From: Oryza sativa Japonica Group
Lineage: Eukaryota > Streptophyta > Magnoliopsida > Poales > Poaceae
NCBI RefSeq assembly: GCF_034140825.1
Contig: NC_089039.1
Span: 27,043,001-27,107,000 of the forward strand
DNA length: 64,000 nt
Reading direction: 5' to 3'
Both the position numbers and the translations under genes were made by a program. The first letter of the stretch is position 1. The number at the start of each line of letters is the position of its first letter. Below are positions 56,740-64,000 of the stretch, in pieces. The notes under the pieces were generated by a model that worked only from the letters and a program-made list of their open reading frames with translations, was not told the DNA's origin and did not search any database.

Positions 56740-57340
56740 ACAAAGCTGATCACTCACATCCGCGTAGCTCATGCAGCAGCTACAGTTGTCATCAGCTTAG
56801 CTAGCTAGCTACTCCTGCATTCTCTTCTGCCGTTCGATCGATCGATTCTTGGACCAGCCTCGATCGAAGCGACGACGGCGACCCTCGCCGATGGCGGCAT
56901 GATGCCAGCGCCGTCGCCGCGCGCGCGCGCCGGTTGCATGGATGGATGGATGGACGCATCGTCCGCATGCAGCGCGCGCGCGGGCGCGACGGCGACACGC
57001 CACCGAACGCGCGCGCGCGGGCGCGAGTACGCGGGCGAGCCAGGCTAGAAATTGGTTTAGCTAGCTTTCCCCAACTCACGCTAGCTAGCCGCACGGCTTC
57101 CGTTTTCCTCTCTCTTCCAACCTTGGCTTGTGGTTGTAGCATTTGCAAGTCATCCATCACCTACTCGATCGATCTCTCACTCGCTCTCGGTGTAGTGCTA
57201 GCGAGTAGACGCTATCATTTGCCGTTATCCCGCAAGCTACGTACATACGTACAAATATGGCCAATTTGGGAGTATCCTAATTCGTGAATTTAAGTTAGTT
57301 CTGAAATAGAGTTATAAAGTAACCTAAATCCAACTTCATC
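56740..57340. other. GC-rich spacer island, no gene assigned
   Basis: Contains GCGCGCGC runs (about 56917-57020), GGATGGATGGATGG (56940) and CTAGCTAGCTAGC words. Open frames on both strands are compositional. No promoter or RNA was recognised. Confidence 0.4.
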
Positions 57341-57351
57341 CTTCTACTAGT

Positions 57352-57545
57352 TTAGAGCCATTTTGGTTTGATGCCAAAATGTGCCCTACCATGTATTTTG
57401 AATAGTAGTTTGACTAGTGTTTGATTTGCTATCAAAATATGCCAATAAGATGACGCATAAGTTGTCAAAATATTTGGTAGTACCAAAATTTGCCTATGGT
57501 TTGGTATTGCAATATTTTGACATAGTAGCAAACCAAACAAGTACT
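57352..57545. mobile_element. MITE with TTTGGTTTG-type ends
   Basis: 'ccattttggtttgatgccaa' on the left is inverted against 'gacatagtagcaaaccaaac' on the right, with inner arms 'caaaatatgccaata' and 'caaaatttgccta'. This resembles the Tourist-related family starting TTGTTTGGTTTGCTA. Exact ends and target duplication are uncertain. Confidence 0.55.
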
Positions 57546-57659
57546 TATTTTGTGAGAGCACTTTATTTCGCTACACTAATTTTTTTAACGTGGAGCTAAA
57601 ATTGTTTGATTGTGCACTAGTGCTGAAAAGGTGGAGTTGGAGTTTGAGCTGTGACAAAC

Positions 57660-57900
57660 AGACCCTTAATTAGGGCACTTTCTTTTCGGAGTATAGTTTT
57701 GACTGAATAGGTACACGCTAATTGAGAAACATGTTTAGCATATGATTAATTACTATTAATTATTAACTTTCTTTTAAAAATAGACTTATTTGCATTTTTA
57801 AATGTACTTTCTATATAAAAAGATTTCGTACGAAACATACAATTTAGCAATTAAAAAAGAATGCTAATGAAAAATAAGTACTTAAGCTCAATTAACTCTT
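57660..57900. repeat. Degenerate copy of the dispersed repeat
   Basis: Contains 'atgattaattactattaat', 'tatataaaaagatttcgtac', 'caatttagcaattaaaaaag', a diverged version of the repeat at 22816-23035. No coding content. Confidence 0.4.
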
Positions 57901-58960
57901 TAGAACGTGTTCTTAATTAGTACTCCTACTTCCTGTCGACACTCTCTAGTAGAGGTAGAAGGTAAGTGGTACATCTGATGATGATCACTGTAACAGACTG
58001 ACAGAGTGACAGTGTCCGTCCTCCTCATCTCACCAACCAGCCGGCCGTGGATCGGAGCTAACAACAGAAATCCAACTGTAACAATGCAACATTGCAATTC
58101 AAGTCATCATAGCTCTAGCTACACCTAGATGCATTATCAGGGCCGTGCAACTCGTGCATCAATTTACTCGAAATTCAAAAGATGAACACAGGTTCTGATT
58201 ATTGCGCGGTTGACCCTGTGTTGAAACGGTTGCTGAGAGAGAGAAATTGTGGGGAGACAGCGTGTGGTACGGCTGCTGATAATTGCAGATCTCGATCAAC
58301 ATGTGGGCATTGCAAAGCAGCAATGGCGTGTTACTCTGCTCTTTCCCCTGAATGAAAAATAAAAATAAAAATAAAGAAAGAAACAAATGAATTGCATTTC
58401 GAGATTCCTAGTTGAAAATGCTTCATCAAAACGTGATGTTTTGGACTTTGATTTGTGCAGAACACTTTCTGGTGGCGCCGTCGATCAGAAGCTGGATGAT
58501 TGGAGAATCGATCACATTTGAAGCTACAGACACATATACCATGCCGTACAGGCGACTCCTTGTACCTTTTTTTTTTTCCTTCTTGTCTGTTTGCTTTCTT
58601 TTGTTCTATCCATCTACTCCTCTTGTCGAGTTATCTGATGATGATCACAGCCTCGTGCAACATCTGTATACAAAATCTCCTTTTCCCTTCAAGTACAAGG
58701 ATCATGGTGCCTTTGTTCTTTATTCTTCCCTGCTACTATCTCTGGTCCCTCTCTGCCCAATTTGCTGTCCTTCTGTCCTCCCATCCCTTTTGCTCTGAAT
58801 CCAAAGTAAACATTGTGTAATTCTCACCCTTTTTCTTCAGTAACTCTCAGGCTTCTATCGCTTTTGTTTCTTGATTTCGTCTGCAGACAACCTTGTGACA
58901 GCAGGTTACACGACAAAAATCAAACGATGCTATATATACTATACTACGATCGAGTAATAT
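57900..58960. other. Spacer, no gene seen
   Basis: Pyrimidine-rich frames of up to 128 codons near 58412-58798 lack any domain and overlap in two frames. They are not called as genes. Confidence 0.4.
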
Positions 58961-58962
58961 TA

Positions 58963-59310
58963 GAGGGTGTTTGGATCCCACCCAAAAATTGTACACCATG
59001 TCACATCGAACGGTTGAACATCTGCATGAAGTATTAAATATGGCTAAAAAATAACTAATTGCATAGATTAATTGAGACTAATTTGTGAGACGAATCTTTT
59101 AAGCCTAATTGCTTCACGATTTGACAATGTGGTGCTATAGTAAACATTCGCTAATGATAAATTAATTAGTCTTAATAAATTCATCTCGTGGTTTACTGAC
59201 GGATTCTATAATTAGTTTTTTTATTAATGCCCGAACACCCAATGCAACACCCTATATAATATCTGATGTGACACGCCAAAACTTTACACCCCTCGATCTA
59301 AACACCCCCC
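58963..59310. mobile_element. Tourist-like MITE, 348 bp
   Basis: Ends GAGGGTGTTTGGATCCCACC and 'cgatctaaacacccccc' are inverted, with TTA on both sides (58960-58962 and 59311-59313). The interior 'ttaattgagactaatttgtg' pairs with 'aaattaattagtcttaataa'. This is a frequent rice family. Confidence 0.85.
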
Positions 59311-59313
59311 TTA

Positions 59314-61204
59314 TTTGTTTTTTTTAACACGGTTTACCTTTTTGTTAAAAAAAAAGGGAACAAGAGTAACACGATTTACACGGCATCATCGTGGTAAGGT
59401 CAGAATTTGGTGCTGTGCCACATAAGCTACCGACGAACAAGAACAAAACGAACAACTGGGCCTTTGAAAAATCAAAAGGGGGTTGAAAAAACTGAACGCC
59501 GTATCTGTGGACACGCTGCTGTCGACGATCGATGTTTTCCTTTTTCTGATCCCCCAAAAATGATTGCAATTTACAGCAGGACAGCAGGTACGCACGTTGC
59601 TTTCTCATCACATCTTTTTCTTCATTTTACTTTCTCATCATTTGTTACAGTAGTACTTTTTACGTTCTAAAATATAACTATTTCTAACACATTTAGCTTG
59701 TCCCCGACTGAAACTATTCTATCTATCCCTTCCTCTCAACAACCATTCTCCATTTAATTAACTCACCCATTTCTTTTTCTCAATCAATGATAGTATTTTT
59801 CCAATTATTTCTATCAACTTTTTTAATACTTCAATCTACCTAAGATTAAAAGTAATATATTTTGGAACATACTCCTGGACAATCGCGAGGACGTGCGCCA
59901 AAGCCTGAATTTACATACAATTCCATCGACATGTGTTTGAATTAATTCCTTCTCTGAACACGGCAATAAGCCAGGGATATTTTTTCTCTGTCGGTACGAC
60001 AGATTATAAAAGACAGCAAGGGTAATGCTCAGAGAATGAACAGCTGATCAGAATTCAGACACAGCTCGATCGCCCATTGGTTTCTGGTCGATCTCCCAAA
60101 TCGCGCGTCATATCGATCATTTCCACTGCTGATTACTACTGGAGATTTGATCAGCTGTGGTGTGAGCAGGCAAGACGTTAAATCCGTCGCCGTCGTCGCC
60201 GCGTGCCTCCACGACGCAAACAGAAAACGATCGCCTACGCAGCCTGGAGCAGTGTCCAGGCGCGCGACGTACTATCTAATCTAAGCGCGCGTGCGCGCAC
60301 ACGAGCAAGTGAGCGCTCGTCCTTCTCGAAAGTTGTTATAAAACCGACGGTAACTAAACACGAAAGAACACCATAAGAGACACGTTATAGGTTAGGCAGG
60401 TTTAGCCGAGATCTACATCCTGAGATACCGATTACGAAAAGCTTACTTTTGATTTAGCGTAATTATAGTGCGTCTGTGTATTTACGATACTCGATCAGCT
60501 GGCTGGATTAAGGATCGTAAATACCAGACACACTATATCTATTATCATCTTTAAGTTTTAATTTATAATACATTTTACACATATTTAACGCAAACGTTAT
60601 AAAATATGGCTTGGCATGGCAGGGTGGCTCCACCTGTCGGCGGGAAAGGAGGGGGGGTGACGCGGCGAGACAGCGATCAGCGGGGTTAATTGCTACTTGA
60701 CCGCGTCCGAGGATGGAAAAATGTGGCGTATTTGTATTGACGCGCGGACGAGACAGCCCGATGGGCACACCAAGGTCGGCAGGGCAAGGCACGGCCACGG
60801 AAATCAACGGTACTAAATTTTATGTTAAAAGAAAATTTCAACAGGGATGTGTAAACTTATGTTGCTTGAGGTGATCGGTGATACACTACATAGGTCGGGC
60901 TACTTTTGTGGTTGTACCATATTTGATATTTCTGTTTTAAGTAGAGATGGGGAGAGTGTTTTCACGTGTTAAGAGGATATTTTCCTCGTTTTCTTAAACC
61001 ATATGTATAAGAGAAATTTTACGGTCATAGATTTGATATCTCGGGTATCAAGTTTAACATTAGAGAATACGATTACTCCCGATATGTTTTTAAGTAAATA
61101 AGATATAAAAAAGTTTACCCTATGTAAAAGTCACAAAAAAAAAGGTTTTTGCCCTCCTTTAAAAAATAAAATAGTATGAAAAGCGATGATGCCAGTATCA
61201 TATA
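59314..61204. other. Spacer with an isolated hairpin, no gene seen
   Basis: AT-rich DNA with GCGCGCGTGCGCGC near 60280-60300. A strong inverted repeat lies at 60464-60536 (separate entry). No coding or RNA gene was recognised. Confidence 0.4.
60464..60536. repeat. Isolated perfect-end hairpin, 24-bp arms
   Basis: Left arm 'atagtgcgtctgtgtattta' plus 'cgat' (60464-60487) pairs with right arm 'ggatcgtaaataccagacac' plus 'actat' (60512-60536), with about three mismatches and a loop of about 24 bases. It could be a tiny MITE, a terminator-like structure or a small-RNA hairpin; no known microRNA sequence was recognised in either arm. Confidence 0.65.
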
Positions 61205-61354
61205 CTCCCTCCGTTTCACAATGTAAGTCATTATAGCATTTTCCACATTCATATTGATGCTAATGAATCTAGACATATATATTTATCTAGATCCATTAGC
61301 ATCAATATGAATGTGGGAAATGTTAGAATGACTTACATTGTGAAACGGAGGAAG
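61205..61354. mobile_element. Stowaway-like MITE, 150 bp
   Basis: Ends CTCCCTCCGTTTCACAATGT and 'acattgtgaaacggaggaag', flanked by TA (61203-61204 and 61355-61356). The body folds with 'tgatgctaatgaatctagac' against 'ccattagcatcaatatgaat'. It is a close relative of the element at 56447-56596. Confidence 0.9.
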
Positions 61355-61359
61355 TATAT

Positions 61360-62340
61360 GTTCTATCTACTAAGATTCAAGGCTTAAATTTCCTAAAAAA
61401 ATTCTGAAGTTTAAATTAAGCCTACACATTCAGATAAAAAAAATCTACAGATTGTTACATGAACTATTTACTACGGTATTTGCCTTCTCTGCCTCTTACT
61501 TTGTAGATAGAGTTTAGATTTATTTTTATCAGATGCCAGTATACTCCGTATTTATATATTTTTTAAAATATATAACTATTTTGTTTCTAAAAAAAACTAT
61601 TTGTGGCAAGCTGGAGATATAAAGGTACGTATATATAAGAGGGCATCCGCCTTGATTACTTAAGACCGTACCAAAAAGATGAACATGATCACAAAGCTTG
61701 TTATAGAGTTGTCATGCTCACGTAACCCAACGCCTAAATCAAAGGGATCATGCTAGGAAAAAAAACATAATTAGAACACTGATTTAAACAAAAAATGAAA
61801 TGCTAGAGAAACATAAAAAGCAAAATCGTCTAAAATTCCAATTTTCCCTCCATTTTTCATTCTTCGCCACTGTAATCCGATCGTTACCGTGTGTCCGCTT
61901 TTCTTCCATCAACTAATACAGCACCTGCGCTCCGCCACATCCATCAAACGATCAGTGAGATTAGTGACTTTAATTTGATTAATCAATTAATTAAATTAAT
62001 TATCTCTCTCAAGATCAGCGAGTGGCCGTGAGCTGATTACTGTCATCAGTAGTAGTAAACACAGTGATTCCCAGTCAGTTCGATCATGTCACGACGGGCG
62101 TTTTCAGGGGGTGATCAAGTTGGACAAGTAAAACGCGATGATCTGACGCGATTTTTCTCCGTACCACATCGCGATTCTCTGCACAGGTCCCCGATCGAGC
62201 TCATTGATGGCTTACAGTTACACTTGCCATTAACCAGTGTTTAGTCTCTCTCTTAACTGTACTAGCTGGATTAGTATATTATATTGCTGTCCAAAGCAGA
62301 AATCAATCTTAGGCAAAAAAAAAAAGAAAAAGAAAATGGA
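61360..62340. other. Distal upstream region of the MYB gene
   Basis: AT-rich, with 'gattaatcaattaattaaat' near 61979. No gene seen. It probably holds regulatory DNA of the MYB gene. Confidence 0.4.
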
Positions 62341-62828
62341 AACTAAATCTCTCTGTCTCTCTCTCTGATCTCTAACTAACACTGTAATTAGAGAGAGAAA
62401 TTAAGTGAGGCTCTTTGGCGCGAACTAGCAGTATTTTTATCCAGCGAGATGGAGGTATCTTGAGCTCTAATCCAGCGAGCTCGAGAGGGGAGTGGCAGCT
62501 TGCTTAGAAACCACTTGATCGCTGCCTCACCTCACCACACCACACAAACACCTATTCTCTCTCTCTAGCTCGCTGTCTCTGTGTCTCTCTCTAACTGAAG
62601 TTGCAGGAGTTCTTGGCAAGCTTCCCCATATATACCCGACCACCACCGGGCAACGGTTGATCGATATAGCCAGTGAGGAGAAGGGTTATAGAGGCTGATC
62701 GACCATCGATCGACGTCGTGGCGAGCGGCTAGTGTTCGTTGTCGTCGTCGGCGGCGGCGAGGTGGTGGTGGTGGTAGCTACGTAGGTTGTGGACATCGAT
62801 CTAGAGGTAGAGGCAGGGAGGGGGAGGA
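62341..62828 (+). promoter_or_regulatory. MYB gene promoter and leader with CT-rich tracts and TATA-like box
   Basis: CT-rich runs occur at 62351-62372 and 62556-62590, a common feature of plant core promoters. A TATA-like CATATATACC lies at about 62627-62636. Transcription would then start near 62660, giving a leader of about 170 bases with 'ggtggtggtggtggta' just before the gene. Confidence 0.55.
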
Positions 62829-64000
62829 ATGGGACGGCTGTCGTCGTGCGGCGGCGTGCAGGCGAAGCTGAGGAAGGGGCTTTGGTCTCCCGAGGAAGAC
62901 GATAAGCTGTACAATCACATCATCCGACATGGCGTCGGCTGCTGGAGCTCCGTCCCCAAGCTCGCAGGCAAGCAAGAACGCACGCAATTCAAATGAGACA
63001 CCAACTGTTCGATCGATCGATCGATCGCCATTGCCGATTTGGCGAGCTTGATTGGGCTAATTTTGGTTTTTTGGGTCGTGCAGGGTTGCAGCGATGCGGC
63101 AAGAGCTGCAGGCTGCGGTGGATCAACTACCTCAGGCCAGACCTGAAGCGCGGGAGCTTCTCGCAGCAGGAGGAGGACCTCATCGTCGCGCTGCACGAGA
63201 TCCTCGGGAACAGGTCGGTTTCATGTCTTGGATTCTGCATTGCCGTTTCGGAGCTTGCTTGCTTTCTTGCAATGGCGGCAGCCATGGAGGTTGGTCGGAG
63301 GGATAAAGGATTTGAGGGGGAATAATGGTGTGGTGCAGGTGGTCGCAGATCGCGTCGCACTTGCCGGGGAGGACGGACAACGAGATCAAGAACTTCTGGA
63401 ACAGCTGCCTCAAGAAGAAGCTCCGGCAACGCGGCCTCGACCCGGCCACGCACAAGCCCATCGCCGCCGCCGCCGCGGCGGCGACGTCCTCGGAGTCGGC
63501 GGTCACCCAGGTGGATGAGGATCACAAGCCCCACGGCGCCGCCGCCGCCGCCGCCGCCGCCGACGGCCTCGCCGCGAACGCCAAGCAGTCGGTGTTCGAC
63601 CCGTTCCCGGTGACCGACTTCGGCGCCGGCTTCGACCTCGGCGCGGCGAACATGGCGGCGGCGCTGTACGGCTCCCACCCCGACGACGGCGCCGGGTTCG
63701 TCGCCGACTACAGCAGCGTGCTCGACGTGTCGGAGAACCTGGGCTACGGCGAGAGCTCCAGCAACAGCAGCAACTGGACCTGCGCCGAGGTGAGCAATGT
63801 GCTCGACAGCGAGGTGCTCAACTGGGCCGCCTCGGCCGGCGCCGACGCCGCCGCCAAGGCAGAGCCCTTCGCCGACATGGAGCAGCAGCACAGTGGCTAT
63901 GGCGGCGAGTATCAGGTGGAAGACGACGCCACGCTGGAGCACAAGTTCTCGCTACCATGCCATGAGCAGAGCTTGGCTCAATTCGACTTCAACTTGGAAT
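62829..64000 (+). CDS. R2R3-MYB transcription factor (MYB61/MYB50/MYB86-like), 3' end outside window
   Basis: Exons 62829-62967, 63084-63213 and 63339 to beyond 64000. The R2 repeat starts [16 protein letters not shown] and continues [12 protein letters not shown]3 reads [20 protein letters not shown], then [20 protein letters not shown]. All helix-defining tryptophans (or the usual Phe in R3) are in place. The exact phrase [20 protein letters not shown] and the tail [17 protein letters not shown] place it with the MYB61/MYB50/MYB86 group (subgroup 13 and relatives), which acts in secondary wall, lignin and mucilage control. The activation part is Ala-, Asp- and Ser-rich, as usual. The two introns sit at the canonical R2R3-MYB positions; the first uses a GC donor (GCA-G|GCAAGC) rather than GT. 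The stop codon is not in the window. A long opposite-strand frame here is a shadow. Confidence 0.93.

Noticed and set aside
58412-58820. Overlapping frames of 128 and 106 codons
   Set aside because: Both come from pyrimidine-rich DNA (Phe/Ser/Leu-rich peptides) with no conserved motif.
63127-63942. 271-codon minus-strand frame over the MYB gene
   Set aside because: It is composed of Gly/Val/Ala/Arg runs that are the complement of the MYB activation region.
1-64000. tRNA, rRNA, known microRNA precursors, CRISPR arrays and LTR retrotransposons
   Set aside because: I looked for tRNA B-box text, the mature sequences of common conserved plant microRNAs, regularly spaced repeats with unique spacers, and long terminal repeats with primer-binding sites; none was convincing by eye. 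The ~75-bp array at 31.6-32.8 kb has no unique spacers and is a minisatellite.

Overview
The window is plant nuclear DNA and almost certainly rice (Oryza sativa or a close relative). GC-rich, intron-split grass genes sit in AT-rich spacers packed with small DNA transposons typical of rice (Stowaway, Tourist, MULE, hAT and Helitron derivatives). The first gene reproduces the 200-residue rice/barley group-3 LEA protein (OsLEA3-1/HVA1 type). From memory OsLEA3-1 lies on rice chromosome 5, so the window probably comes from the long arm of that chromosome. This placement is recall plus inference, not a search.

Layout, left to right: (1) 0-2.5 kb, transposon-rich spacer; (2) 2.5-3.8 kb, stress-type promoter and the LEA3 gene (+); (3) 5.85-10.6 kb, a BRCC36-type K63 deubiquitinase (+), ten coding exons, with a clear U12-type AT-AC intron; (4) 12.9-13.2 kb, a single-exon MAPKK-substrate-like small protein (+); (5) 15.7-20.9 kb, two tandem nine-exon GH28 polygalacturonase genes (+), the second with substitutions at two of its three catalytic aspartates; (6) 23.7-24.8 kb, a pectin methylesterase/invertase inhibitor (PMEI)-like gene (+); (7) 28.2-30.9 kb, AP-1 clathrin adaptor mu subunit (-), eleven exons; (8) 31.2-33.6 kb, a stack of nested transposons including a 1.5-kb Helitron filled with a ~75-bp tandem array; (9) 33.7-36.4 kb, RanGAP (+), intronless coding region, with a 5'UTR intron carrying an internal duplication; (10) 38.3-40.9 kb, a WDR82/Swd2-like WD40 gene (+), facing (11) farnesyl diphosphate synthase at 42.0-44.8 kb (-); (12) 45-51.3 kb, a transposon graveyard with a Pack-MULE-like element, a hAT inside it, and a LINE relic split by another hAT; (13) 51.3-62.8 kb, a gene-poor spacer; (14) 62.8 kb to the end, an R2R3-MYB gene (+) of the MYB61/MYB50/MYB86 type, cut by the window edge.

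The genes are mostly independent housekeeping or stress functions. The only thematic cluster is cell-wall pectin: two polygalacturonases followed by a PMEI-like inhibitor. No LTR retrotransposon, tRNA, rRNA, recognisable microRNA precursor or CRISPR array was seen. Exon borders were placed by eye from splice signals, reading-frame continuity and recalled family sequences; all multi-exon models close without an internal stop and in phase.
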